A stretch of DNA of 64,000 nt, taken from Nymphaea colorata (Eukaryota; Streptophyta; Magnoliopsida; Nymphaeales; Nymphaeaceae). The notes beneath the pieces are model-generated. The model was not told the DNA's origin, made no database searches, and saw only the letters and a list, made by a program, of their open reading frames with translations. The position numbers were made by a program, and so were the translations under genes. Each line of letters opens with the position of its first letter. Position 1 is the first letter of the stretch. Positions 1 through 10,406 of the stretch are shown piece after piece. The stretch spans positions 17,218,354 through 17,282,353 of the forward strand of contig NC_045139.1 in assembly GCF_008831285.2 (NCBI RefSeq), read 5' to 3'.

Positions 1-55
1 CTCTCAAGCTTGCTTGTGTCTGATTGCATGGTTCATTGATATAGCGGAAAATCTG

Positions 56-58
<3 letters not shown>

Positions 59-93
<35 letters not shown>
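59..93. repeat. (GA)n microsatellite
   Basis: A pure GA tract just beyond the 3' flank of the class I SAUR at 213. Similar tracts follow nearly every class I gene in the window. Confidence 0.95.
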
Positions 94-96
<3 letters not shown>

Positions 97-212
97 TTTG
101 TGAAAAGAAATTGTATTCATTTTTGTGATTGGTAATGATGGGATTTTGATCCCTTTATATACAGAACAATATATTCAGCTCTAAACCAAAAATGGGTGAT
201 GATTTGCTTCCT

Positions 213-470
213 CTATGCACATGCCATTTGTGCTGTGAATGATTGGAAGACGTCTTCATTGCACGGAATTGTGAGGCCACTGTGATGCTCGAAACCGAAC
301 TCCTCTTCTGCTTTTCTTAGCAATGCTTGGAAGGTAGGATTCTTCAAGTAGGATGTTGGAATCACAAACCGCTTTCGGCTCTCGCCCACATACACTGCAA
401 AATGCCCCTTAGGGACGCCAGCTGCCTGCTTCTTGGCAAGAATTGAAAGAGGAAGGCGAATGCTCATCAT
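213..470 (-). CDS. SAUR: SAUR family protein, class I
   Basis: An 85-residue SAUR (auxin-inducible domain). SAUR19-type members are known to inhibit PP2C.D phosphatases, which keeps plasma-membrane H+-ATPases active and promotes cell expansion; that role is inferred here. Visible blocks are [15 protein letters not shown] (1-15), [16 protein letters not shown] (20-35), [16 protein letters not shown] (36-51), an acidic helix (53-61) and GLTIPCNED (65-73). An in-frame ATG at 548 would add 26 Ser-rich residues. I chose the ATG at 470 because the MMSIRL start is conserved in all copies. The TATA motif is at 611-620. The 3' hairpin is at 140-153. The protein is identical to those at 7548 and 32507. 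Confidence 0.93.
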   Translation of the reverse strand: MMSIRLPLSILAKKQAAGVPKGHFAVYVGESRKRFVIPTSYLKNPTFQALLRKAEEEFGFEHHSGLTIPCNEDVFQSFTAQMACA

Positions 471-548
471 CTTGTTGGGCTTAGCTCGAAGTAGTAGCTC
501 CGCTCTTGTGTTGGATGAAGAAGATGAAGAGGAAATAAGAATATGCAA

Positions 549-869
549 CTTGAGTATGAGGAATATTGGGACTAGGTGATTCTGTGATCAAAGGTTGAAG
601 ACTCTATAGTGTATATATAGAGAAAGATGAAAACAGTAATGCTACAAGCATATAATTGCTAGATCACATGGTTTTCGATTGTACATGCATCATGACTTGA
701 CCCATGTGGTCATGTCGCCTTCGATTGTGATTCTTATGCCCACAACCCCACATTTATTCGAACAGAGGTGGTTGCAGTGCTATACAACAACTACATTTAT
801 AGCACATTGGATGCCCGCCTATATACACTAGAGAAGGGATCTCTGATCGCGAAATTATTGACTTGTTCC
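549..869. other. Promoter-side spacer of the class I SAUR
   Basis: Contains the TATA motif (611-620), a TCACATGGTT motif near 663 and a CATGTGGTCATG stretch near 700, all shared with other class I upstream regions. No gene is seen. Confidence 0.6.
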
Positions 870-1161
870 TTAGCATCCACATGCTGTTGTCAACATGTCT
901 TGCAGAGTGCTGAAAAACTGAAGGGCAATTAATGGTTGTACCATAAGTGCATGGAAGACATCTTGATCACTGCATGGAATCATTACACCATTGAGATGAT
1001 TAAATCCACGCTCCTCTTCCGCTCTTGTTAACAAGATTTGAAAGGTTTGATTCTTCAAGTCGAAGTCAGAACAACAAAATGTTTTTTGGCTTTCGACTAC
1101 AAAAGGAGGAATGTGACCCTTGGGAGTTCATAAAACTGACAAAGCAGAAAATTCTCATCAT
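870..1161 (-). pseudogene. Decayed SAUR
   Basis: An MMRIF start is readable at 1161. The frame is then lost before PKGHI, where the normal protein reads PKGHF. The region equivalent to [17 protein letters not shown] is heavily changed. The C-terminal half is still readable (LKNQTFQILLTRAEEERGFNH, then GVMIPCSDQDVF), and the normal stop is gone. A frameshift near the N-terminus and loss of conserved residues make this a pseudogene. The same lesions occur in the copy at 10407, so decay came before the segmental duplication. Confidence 0.85.
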
Positions 1162-1293
1162 TTTGCATCACTTTGCTTCCAGCAATGACTAAACAACTTT
1201 TGCCTAGTGATGGAAGCAGACGACAAGGAACAAGTGCAAATAGTTTGTGGATGTGGAAGATTACACTAAATCGATTTGATGAATTAGGTTTGA

Positions 1294-1345
<52 letters not shown>

Positions 1346-1966
1346 GAGGCCCGTTATTGCTGAATTACGACTGTCTGTGATCTGCACCATCAAACATGGA
1401 CAGCAGTTTCCCTCCACTATTGATCTAAAGGCCCTACCACCTACCAAGTGTTACTTGAGTTATCTCCCGATGCTGTGGCTGTTTACAGTTAGATTCTACT
1501 GAATTGGCACTAGAAAGGTAAATGTCGTGATATATTTAACTGTGGTATTGATCTGGTTTTCTGTGGTTCACACGGCATCTGGTTTTCATAAATAGGTTTG
1601 TCCCCTCTAAAATTGCTTGTATCAACACTCGGGAAAGGTGGCAGGGTAACATGCAAGAGTTCAGATGGACATTCATTTGGTTGGCAAGATGGGCAGCAAG
1701 AAGGGCCCCTAAGTGGCTTGAGCGCAACCGTGCACGAAAAAGTATCACATGTGTATGTAGAAACATGTCTCCTACATCAGCGAGCAAGTTGTTGCCATTC
1801 ATTTTCTCGTTGTACCTTATGCTCCATATAAGTTCAGCAGAACCAAAACTCGACTGATCGAAGTTAAATTTGCTCGATCATCACCAATTTCTTCTTCTCT
1901 CATTTCTTCCTCATTCAGTTGGTTGACGGTACAAATGCTGTTTGATGTACGTGCACTCGAACCGGT
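1162..1966. other. Spacer with an AT microsatellite and a plus-strand SAUR-type promoter remnant
   Basis: Holds a long AT tract (1299-1339). Further on it holds TGTCTC near 1766 followed by a CCATATAAG stretch near 1823, which looks like the promoter of the plus-strand relic at 1967. About 190 bp around the AT tract are missing from copy B. Short open frames here are not convincing genes. Confidence 0.5.
1299..1339. repeat. (AT)n microsatellite
   Basis: About 40 bp of alternating A and T. Absent from duplication copy B. Confidence 0.95.
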
Positions 1967-2041
1967 AGATCAGCTTCAGGAGTAGACATCCCTAATGGTC
2001 AATTTGTAGTCTACGTTGGAGATGGTAGGAGCCATTTCTAG
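1967..2041 (+). pseudogene. SAUR core relic, plus strand
   Basis: One open stretch reads VDIPNGQFVVYVGDGRSHF and then stops. It aligns with the SAUR core [17 protein letters not shown]. No MMSIRL start or C-terminal half can be seen; LINE-like sequence follows from about 2378. It is kept in the duplicate at 11345. This is probably a different SAUR class from the cluster majority (VVYVGDGR). Calling it a SAUR rests on one motif only. Confidence 0.5.
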
Positions 2042-2377
2042 AGATGGAATTCAGTCCACTGAAAGGTACGCCCATCAACCCTGCTTCCTTCACTTTCCCA
2101 CTGGGACTCTCCCAAGTCTTGCCTATCAATCAATGTTCATGATGGTGATAATGCCCATAGCGTGTTCTCCCTATTGGAGACCTCGAAAGGATCTTACAGA
2201 GGCAAACAACCAAGTGTTGGCACAGGTGCTCAATTTAGGTCTTACCAAGTGAACCACTGTCGAAACACTACAGGGGCTTTGAAGATGACAAGTAATTTGC
2301 TTGATCCTAGTGTCTTGTGAACGCACGCGTGTGCATGTCAAAGACTTTATAGCTCTAGGCAGAAGTTCAGATTTTGG

Positions 2378-4730
2378 TTGCTGCCAATGATCGTCTATGA
2401 ACTCAGTAATGGGCACGAGGCCATTTGGGCATCGGTTTTCAGGGGTTTAGTCTCTGTCTCTTCACTATGCAGTTCTTGTCCTGCAATTTTTGGGGGTCTT
2501 GTGCGCATTGTAGTGGAAAGGGATCTGTATTTGATGGTTTGTGAGTTTAACCTGAAGGCAATCACGGATTTGAATACCTTTTTGACAAATATGAGCAGGG
2601 CAAATTGGCAGAAAGGTTAGCAAGACTGACGATTTGAAATGCCAGCGTTAAATTTGCAAGAATCATTATGGGTTGGAAGGCTTTGATCCTTACATGTTGA
2701 ATCTAATAATCTATGGGAAGGCCTCCATTGTACCTGCAGAGAACTAGGGCTCCAATTTGTGAAATTTTGTAGGGTTTATCTGCATCCAGATTTTCTGATG
2801 CAAAGTCAACATGCTGATATGTGAGGAAGGGTAGTGCAGAAGTAATAAGGAATGTATGGAACTATCCCGCCACAGGCTGTAAGATGTTTCTTCTTATGCC
2901 GAAATTAGAGGATAGTGAAAGACAATTATCTTTGTGGAACAAAAATGATTTTGCAATGTTTGCAACAAAATTTCAAACCTAAGAAAAGGAACGGATAAAT
3001 TGCAAAATGCTCATTTGGAGTGGTTAGCTTATGGTGATTTGAAGTTTGTATTGCATGGAGAGCAGGAATTCCTTTCTTGGAACCAAAAGTCAAGAGTTGC
3101 TTGGCTTGTGGAAGGCGACAGAAATATGAAATTCTTTCAAACGAAAAGAAAATTTTAGGATGGGTAAGAACTGAATCTCTACAGTGATTGTTGGCAGGGC
3201 CCTGACAAAATTTAGGAAGTGTTCTTCTGTTTTTGAGAATTTCTTCAAAGCTGCCATCCTGGATGAATCAATGTTGGATGGGTGGCGGGATTCGAATCAC
3301 CAATGTTGAAACAAACTCTTTAACGGCTCTGATACTGGATAAAAGAAAAATCGAAACTACAATTTTTGGATCCAGTAGTGTCAAGGCCTTGGGATTGGAC
3401 TGGTTTCTATATGCTTTACTGCGATTCGGTGGGCAGTAATGTTTGTGCAGTGGTTAAGGATTTTTTCGAAACAAGGAAATTAGTTGTAAAAATTAACTTG
3501 TCACTTAATTCTCATCCTAAAGTTTAAGTGAGTTGTTGATTCGGTTTGTAGCCCATTTCTTCACGCAACTGCATGTATAGATTCATTTCCAAAGTAAAGG
3601 TCAATGGTATGAAGGTCTTTTTGGTTGCTAATTAGCCAAGAGCAAGGGCCATTCCTTCCCTCGGCGAGGGGTAGCACAATGGACGGGGTGCAGGTTGGTT
3701 GGCAGTCAGTCTGAACTCTCATGACATGCTAGAAAGGAGGAGATACAGATGTTGAAGTATAGCAGGGGTGCCACCCCAAAACTAAAAGCAGCCTTACACA
3801 TTTGGAGAAATGGGAGAAGGGGAAGGGAGAGGGGTAAGCGGGTTTCGGCTTTCGTTTGGGTGGTAGGATTAGCTTTCTGCACACCCCAAGGAAGGTATTC
3901 CATTCCTCAACATTGATTCATGACCACTTTCTGTTGATGCATGAGTTGGTCCATAGCATGAAGAAGTGAAGTGGAGCATTGCTATTCCTAACATTTGACT
4001 TGTCCAAGGCCTATGACAGAGTGGGTTTGTATGCTTATGGAAGATTGCTTTAGAATGTTCACGGCTTGAGGAGTCTTTGATTTACAGGTTCATGGCTTGC
4101 ATGAAGACGGCTGCGCGTGCACTAGTGACAAATAGTAGGGAGGAAAACTTCTTCAGAAGACAGAGGACTACGACAAGCGCACTCATGCGCTCTCTTTATC
4201 TCTTGCTTTTTATTGTGAAGTTGCTAATCTGGAAGTTGAAGTTTGAGAAAGCGACAGACAGTACCTAGATTCTTATACTATCAGCTATCGAAAATATCTC
4301 CCCAATTCGGGCTTCGACGGGTATAAAACATCTATGGTGATCAATGTGAATGAGTATTTGAAGGAGTTTTACTGGAAAGCAGCAGGTATGAACTATGAAG
4401 GTTAATCTTGCCAAGTTATCTATTACATTGGTTGGAAATGGAAGGGAGCGAATTACCTCTGGCCTTCTTCTATCTTGTGAAAACATCAGGAAGTTGCACT
4501 TGTTTTAAATTTTCTTCCAAAATAAGTAGATGGAAATCTAAGGTGCTATCTCCATGCGGCATAATTTGTTTGTTCAGTTCTTTAACTTTTGGGCAGAGTC
4601 GGTTTGGAATCCCTACAGGGGGTCGTCTCGAAGATTATGGCAAATCTTTTAGGGGGAGATATTGTAGACTGCTTTTGTTTCTCGCCAAACACCGATAATA
4701 CAGTAGCCCCGGGAGACACCAGCCACCTTG
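2378..4730 (+). mobile_element. Decayed LINE (L1-type non-LTR retrotransposon) remnant
   Basis: Scattered frames match the usual order of a plant L1-type ORF2. An endonuclease-like stretch IFGGLVRIVVERD lies near 2495-2535. A linker YPATGCKMFLLMPKLED lies at about 2862-2913. WNQKSRVAWLVEGDRN with MKFF lies at 3078-3143, the typical sequence just before the reverse transcriptase. RT block FDLSKAYDRV is at 3994-4023. A late-RT remnant lies near 4400-4720. There are many stops and frameshifts, so it cannot be functional. No target duplication or poly-A end was resolved, so the boundaries are approximate. Confidence 0.75.
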
Positions 4731-5934
4731 TTTGTGCTCACCATCTTCTTCTGCTCTTTGTCGAACTATTCACTAAATTTTTCCTCTTCCTTTTTTCGTC
4801 TTTTTCTCATGACAAAAAGATGAAAATCCATTGAAGTTGGCAATTCATGAGTATGTAAAGGACATAGAATAGCTGGTTGAAGAACACCATGGTCGGTGTG
4901 TGCATATATATATATTACTCACACACACACAAATATCATTTTTAATTTTTAACTAGAAGTTTTTTTCAGATATTTTTTGACAAAGTTGTTTTCCTCATTA
5001 AAATAGAAAATCTAATCAAGTTAAAAACCATTTAAAAAATTGACGAAATAAATAAATTAGAAACAATTAAAAAAATAAAAAACTAACTAGAGTGATAAAA
5101 ATATTTTAATAATGGTAATATGATAATAAATAATTTACCATTCAGTTTAAATTCGATCAAATATGGCGATATTGATGTGAAAACGATAAAAAGCGAAAAA
5201 AGGTGATGAGTTGGAAAAAAGAAAAAAAATTGATAAATTTAGGTGTCATACTTCAGCAGACACATCTTTTGGGCCCGGGCTTGATCGATCGGCTACCATG
5301 CCGAGACCGAATAAGATCTAACCTTTTTTTTTTTTGTCTTTTTTTTTTCCCACTGTTGAGGTGAGCGCAGAGAACCCACCGTCCAAAGTGCGATGCAGAA
5401 GCTCACCTTCTGCTTCTCAAATGTCATGCATTTCACAAACCGTCTGTTTCTGCTATTGTTTCGGGTGAACCAAACTCGATTCTGCTGTGCTGATGGTGCG
5501 AAGACTACATAAACAACGTGGCGATATGAAATCACCACGCGCAAATTCATCGAAAACTGTTGTGAAGAAACTGATTTTTAACACCGTTTCTCTTTGAATC
5601 ATGTGGCTCGTTTCTGAAAAGCAAATTCAAATATTCATCCCTTATAAACAGTCGCGGTTCTCCTTGCCCAAAGCGGAGCATGTCCAAATTTACACCGCGG
5701 CAATGATGCCATCTCGATAGGCGGCAAATTTGGTGATGTTGGATCGACTTGGTGACAGAGACACACACATTATGAAGTGGTTAAAAAAGAAGAAAGAGAA
5801 AAAGAGTTGAGGCTTAAAATTTTTCCAGATCATTGGTTGCATTTCTATCTGTAATTTTCCAACAGTGGCACTTATAATTGATCTCTTATGTACATAAAGA
5901 GGAAAAAAATAATGATGGGAGAGGATGGTTTCCT
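4731..5934. other. AT-rich spacer and 3' flank
   Basis: About 4890-5230 is very AT-rich with CA/TA runs and poly-A stretches. 5325-5350 has a T-rich tract. From about 5430 it is collinear with 14900-15423 of copy B. No gene is seen. Confidence 0.5.
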
Positions 5935-6192
5935 CTATGCGCATGCCATTTGTGCAGTGAGTGCTTGGAAGGCATCTTCATTGCAGGGAATTGTGAGGCC
6001 ACTGGGATGCTCAAAACCATACTCCTCTTCTGCTCTTTTCAGCAACGCTTGGAAGGTAGGATTCTTCAAGTAGGATGTCGGAATCACAAACCGCTTTCGG
6101 CTCTCACCGACGTAGACCGCAAAGTGTCCCTTAGGAACAGCAGCTGCCTGTTTCTTAGCAAGAACTGACAGAGGCAGGCGAATGCTCATCAT
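5935..6192 (-). CDS. SAUR: SAUR family protein, class II
   Basis: 85 residues with SVLAKKQAAAVPKGHF at the start. Class differences from the 213 gene include KRAEEEYGFEHP (F58Y, H63P) and AFQAL in place of VFQSF. Its twin at 15424 differs by one residue near the end. The 3' flank lacks the GGGATC hairpin of its neighbours but keeps an ATTACAGATAGAAATG stretch on the coding strand, which resembles a SAUR DST element. The plus-strand partner normally found head-to-head with class II genes is missing here. Confidence 0.93.
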   Translation of the reverse strand: MMSIRLPLSVLAKKQAAAVPKGHFAVYVGESRKRFVIPTSYLKNPTFQALLKRAEEEYGFEHPSGLTIPCNEDAFQALTAQMACA

Positions 6193-6328
6193 TTTCTAAT
6201 GGCTAACTTGAATTAACAACGAAGGATGAAGAAGCTGACTATGTTTGGCAGGAAGCAGCAACTGAGTATGAGTGTTTTGAGGATTCTGAATGGTTGATTT
6301 GATGAACAAAGTTTGAAAGGGCAGCTTC

Positions 6329-6368
6329 ATATATATAGAGAAACATAACAACTGCAAACCAAGAGACA
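6329..6368 (-). promoter_or_regulatory. TATA box and TGTCTC auxin-response motif
   Basis: The TATA motif CTATATATATG lies at 6329-6338 and TGTCTC at 6363-6368, both read on the minus strand about 135-175 bp upstream of the ATG. TGTCTC is the canonical ARF-binding site. Confidence 0.7.
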
Positions 6369-7364
6369 TGTTGCTGCTCAATCACATGGTTGTCTATTGT
6401 ACACCCACTTCATGAATTGTCACATATGGTGCTGTTAATCTTCAACAGCGATTCACTATCCATGATTGAGTTAAGTGTCCCTTTCTGCTATCACTGCCTG
6501 ACATAAAGAACTCTGGCACGTTGGATGTCTATATCAAGCTTTTACCCACCGAACTTGCCATTACCTATTGGCTTCCTAAGCCTATCTTCATTATGCCGAC
6601 AATAATTGCAACAGCCAGGTTGTTGCTACAGGGCTTTTCTTCCACTTCTGTTCTACATAAGGAAGATCAAAGAACTTACGGACAACCAGAATACCAGTTT
6701 ACATTTCCCAGTTCTGTAACTTAAAACAGTCACAAAAAATCCTGTGAAAAATCTCTTTAAATTGCCATGTAATTATTGTGACATAAAAACAATATAGTCG
6801 ATATAGGAACCGTGTTTAAAACAAAAAAGAGTAGTCGGTTAAGGAAAATAAATTAATGGATTGAGAACCCATCATGTATTAGAATCACAAACTTGTGTTC
6901 ATAAGGGTACTTATTCAAAATTTTCCTGTAATTCGCCTTCCCCCCTCCACACTGACGATGCGCAAATGTTGATACAAAACAAACAATTACAAATCTAAAA
7001 GTGCTATGCAACACATCGTGGCCAAATCCATTCCTCAAACAGATCTACGTGACGGTGGCTGAGCTGCAGCCTATTTATTGTCTATTTATTTTGTGAAGTT
7101 GCTCTGCGTCATGATCAGGAAGAAGATTCGTACAGCAGGCCGATAAGGTGCGGTACTACCAGTACTGCTAAAAAATCCACTAATTGGTTCTTCAAAATGT
7201 ATCGCCTTCGACACTGGGAATGAAAATACTGCAAGACACTTCAGCTTTGGATTTCCCTGGACTGCTTATAAGAAATATATGTTGTATCGCCATCGAGTCG
7301 TCCATTCTAATTTCTAAGTTCTGCCAGCATCGTGATCGTATACTTTGCTTGATGTACAAGTGAA

Positions 7365-7433
<69 letters not shown>

Positions 7434-7547
7434 TGTGAAAAGAAATTGTATTCATCCTTGTGATTGGTAATGAAGGGATTTTGATCCCTTTATATACAGG
7501 ACAATATATTCAGCTCTAAACCAAAATTGGGTGATGATTTGCTTCCT
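6369..7547. other. Left palindrome arm joined to a tail-to-tail spacer
   Basis: About 6385-6720 matches the left arm of the divergent-promoter palindromes seen intact at 41635. The right arm and the plus-strand SAUR are absent. 6780-7360 is the spacer module that elsewhere lies between the 3' ends of convergent SAURs. The join near 6780 is where copy B carries about 620 bp more. Confidence 0.6.
7368..7430. repeat. (GA)n microsatellite
   Basis: 63 bp of pure GA beyond the 3' end of the SAUR at 7548. The equivalent tract in copy B (about 17466-17490) is short and interrupted. Confidence 0.95.
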
Positions 7548-7805
7548 CTATGCACATGCCATTTGTGCTGTGAATGATTGGAAGACATCTTCATTGCATG
7601 GAATTGTGAGGCCACTGTGATGCTCGAAACCGAACTCCTCTTCTGCTTTTCTTAGCAATGCTTGGAAGGTAGGATTCTTCAAGTATGATGTTGGAATCAC
7701 AAACCGCTTTCGGCTCTCGCCCACATACACTGCAAAATGCCCCTTAGGGACGCCAGCTGCCTGCTTCTTAGCAAGAATTGAAAGAGGAAGGCGAATGCTC
7801 ATCAT
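7548..7805 (-). CDS. SAUR: SAUR family protein, class I
   Basis: The protein is identical over 85 residues to those at 213 and 32507; the nucleotide differences include synonymous ones (for example a Ser codon at residue 40). An in-frame ATG at 7931 would add 42 residues, but that stretch is 5'-UTR-like and not conserved. The TATA motif CTATAAATAC is at 7951-7960. The hairpin GGGATTTTGATCCC is at 7475-7488. Confidence 0.93.
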   Translation of the reverse strand: MMSIRLPLSILAKKQAAGVPKGHFAVYVGESRKRFVIPTSYLKNPTFQALLRKAEEEFGFEHHSGLTIPCNEDVFQSFTAQMACA

Positions 7806-7969
7806 CTTGTTGTGCTTAGCTTGAAACAGTGAACCTTTAGCTTTGCCTTGTGAAGGATGAAGAAGATGAAAAGGACTAGGATATGCAGCTTGAGTATGAG
7901 GAATACTGAGACTCGGTGATTTGATGAGCAAAGTCTGGAGACTCTGCTGTGTATTTATAGAAAGAGCAA

Positions 7970-9517
7970 TACAGGTAGTCCTAAAGACATGTTACGCCTA
8001 AATCACATGGTTGTCAATTGTATGTTCCCCCTGACTTGACTCACATGGCCATGTCCCCTTCGCTAGTGATTTATAGGCCCACGCTCCCCACTTTCGTTGA
8101 GCAGTTCTGGTTGCAACGCTAAACAAGGACCACAGTTTCCAGCATACTGATATCTAGAAGTAGCTTCTACTGGATATGACTTTGTCTATTTCTGAAACGT
8201 CTCCTGTTCTACAGCTTCCATGTCCCGATTCACCATGTACCATGAGAATTGCAGAGTCAATATCGGCTTTCTCGTTTAACTTTTATCTGTTTCACAGAGT
8301 AACAGAATTCGGCACAGCTTCACGGCCACCTAAATATTTTATAGCGGTTAATAATTCCTCCAAGCTCAACTTACATTTCATAAAAAAGAGATTCAAGATT
8401 TCACATGACCAATAAAGTTACGGCTGTAATAGTAGTGCTATAAGAAGTGGGCTAGTGGTAAATCCTCTTTTAAGGGTTGAGAGGAATCGGTTGGTCATGG
8501 TTTCCTGGCACTTTGTCCCCATACCATGAATTGCCACATATGGTGTTGTTCTCCTCGCCAGTGATTCATATGGCCTTACAAACATTGAGTTAAGTGGCCA
8601 TAGTTGCTGTAACTGTGGGACAGCCAGAACACTAGCATGTTAGAGTCAAGCATGAACCTTTACCCGGACAGCTTGCCATTACCTCCATAATTTAGTATGT
8701 AGGCCACAATGTTCACAATTTGAATACTCTATTATGTGCTTCTCTTATCCTCTCTTTGGTCATTTAGTTGCCTGGACACTGCTTGGATGCACATTTATTA
8801 TAATAAATATATAAACTGTAAAATCTATTGGACATGAACATGTGATATCGACACTAAATGTTAAATACTTGTCCCACTTTGGAATCATAGACGGAACTTG
8901 ATTTTAATTATGGGTGGTCTGCGTGTAATTGGGATGCTCAAATTGGTATTCTCTTGTAAATGACTTCAGCATATCAAGCTTGACCAACTTGGAAAATGCT
9001 TGTATGAAATTTTCAAGAAGATGGCAGGATAACATCAAAAACTGCAGATGAGTTAAACAAAAAGTCCGACTTATCACGTTGATTGGTCCTTGATCATCAT
9101 ATTCTCCATCTCATTCCTTCACCATCCTTGAAAGCATGGCCCTACAATAATCGAAGTTGGTTTTTCTACAAAAGTTGTTTGATGTACATTCAGTAACATT
9201 CAAATCAGGTTTGGCAGCAGATCTAGAAGGCATTTGATTAAAAAAAAGTGTGCCGTTGAGACATGTTCATACAATATATGTTTCAAGAACTTCATGTTCT
9301 TGTTTCAGAAAATATGATGTGGTCATGATGTGTTTACATCCTAGCGTTTGATTATTAAATCTAAAAACAGAATTCATAATCAATAATGTTCTTTGACAAA
9401 GAATATAATTATTGAAACATGTATTTTGGGGATATGTGTTCCACGAACGAAATGGTTTTTCAAAAGGGTACACATCTGAGATAACAGTTAATAAGGCACT
9501 TAAAATACTTTAGATTT
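7970..9517. other. Class I upstream spacer with a deletion scar, then a unique stretch
   Basis: 7980-8520 is the class I upstream module also found at 18040, 24900, 32950, 39490 and 45000. Near 8522 it jumps directly into a palindrome left arm, so a class II gene appears to have been lost. About 8980-9215 is a very decayed match to the 1620-1950 plus-strand promoter region (GGCAGGATAACAT and TGTTTGATGTACAT are still alignable). No intact gene is seen. Confidence 0.5.
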
Positions 9518-9574
9518 CTCTCAAGCTTGCTTGTGTCTGATTGCTTGGTTCATTGATATAGCGGAAAATCTGGA

Positions 9575-9577
<3 letters not shown>

Positions 9578-9632
<55 letters not shown>
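9578..9632. repeat. (GA)n microsatellite
   Basis: About 55 bp of GA beyond the 3' end of the SAUR at 9750. It is longer than the equivalent 35-bp tract in copy A. Confidence 0.95.
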
Positions 9633-9640
<8 letters not shown>

Positions 9641-9749
9641 AAAGAAATTCTATTCATTTTTGTGATTGGTAATGATGGGATTTTGATCCCTCTATATACA
9701 CAACAACATATTCTGCTCTAAACCAAAATTGGGTGATGATTTGCTTCCT

Positions 9750-10007
9750 CTATGCACATGCCATTTGTGCTGTGAATGATTGGAAGACGTCTTCATTGCA
9801 TGGAATTGTGAGGCCACTGTGATGCTCGAAACCGAACTCCTCTTCTGCTTTTCTTAGCAATGCTTGGAAGGTAGGATTCTTCAAGTAGGATGTTGGAATC
9901 ACAAACCGCTTTCGACTCTCGCCCACATACACTGCAAAATGCCCCTTAGGGATGCCAGCTGCCTGCTTCTTGGCAAGAATTGAAAGAGGAAGGCGAATGC
10001 TCATCAT
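9750..10007 (-). CDS. SAUR: SAUR family protein, class I
   Basis: Duplicate of the 213 gene, with V19I as the only core protein change (AAGIPKGHF). The same in-frame Ser-rich upstream extension is present, starting at 10085. I again prefer the MMSIRL start. The TATA motif is at 10148-10157 and the 3' hairpin at 9677-9690. I see no TGTCTC within 100 bp of the TATA. Confidence 0.93.
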   Translation of the reverse strand: MMSIRLPLSILAKKQAAGIPKGHFAVYVGESRKRFVIPTSYLKNPTFQALLRKAEEEFGFEHHSGLTIPCNEDVFQSFTAQMACA

Positions 10008-10406
10008 CTTGTTGGGCTTAGCTCGAAGTAGTAGCTCCGCTCTTGTGTTGGATGAAGAAGATGAAGAGGAAATAAGAATATGCAACTTGAGTATGAGGAA
10101 TATTGGGACTAGGTGATTCTGTGATCAAAGGTTGAAGACTCTATAGTGTATATATAGAGAAAGATGAAAACAGTAATGCTACAAGCATATAATTGCTAGA
10201 TCACATGGTTTTCGATTGTACATGCATCATGACTTGACCCATGTGGTCATGTCGCCTTCGATTGTGATTCTTATGCCCACAACCCCACATTTATTCGAAC
10301 AGAGGTGGTTGCAGTGCTATACAACAACTACATTTATAGCACATTGGATGCCCGCCTATATACACTAGAGAAGGGATCTCTGATCGCGAAATTATTGACT
10401 TGTTCC

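Larger units (their letters stand above)
1..8690. repeat. Segmental duplication, copy A
   Basis: Collinear with 9518-18750. Shared landmarks in order are a GA tract, a class I SAUR, a SAUR pseudogene, a plus-strand SAUR relic, a LINE remnant, a class II SAUR, a second GA tract, a second class I SAUR and its upstream spacer. Copy A keeps LINE segments that copy B has lost (about 3600-3890 and 3990-4200). It lacks about 620 bp present in B at 16275-16890. The left edge may lie outside the window. Homology fades after about 8690. Confidence 0.9.

Noticed and set aside
5935..6168. Plus-strand open frames lying across SAUR genes (for example 5878-6168, 15439-15657, 32537-32740, 50634-50894 on the opposite strand of the gene).
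   Set aside because: They recur at every SAUR because the genes are near-identical, and they read the antisense of the conserved protein. No start context or known domain.
6196..6381. Open frame upstream of the class II SAURs (identical at 15685-15870), like similar ones at 24694, 44798, 49779 and 56610.
   Set aside because: It begins upstream of the TATA box, so it is not on the expected mRNA. Its conservation follows from the duplication.
7192..7455. Ser/Leu-repeat open frame across the GA microsatellite.
   Set aside because: It is a translation of a simple repeat.
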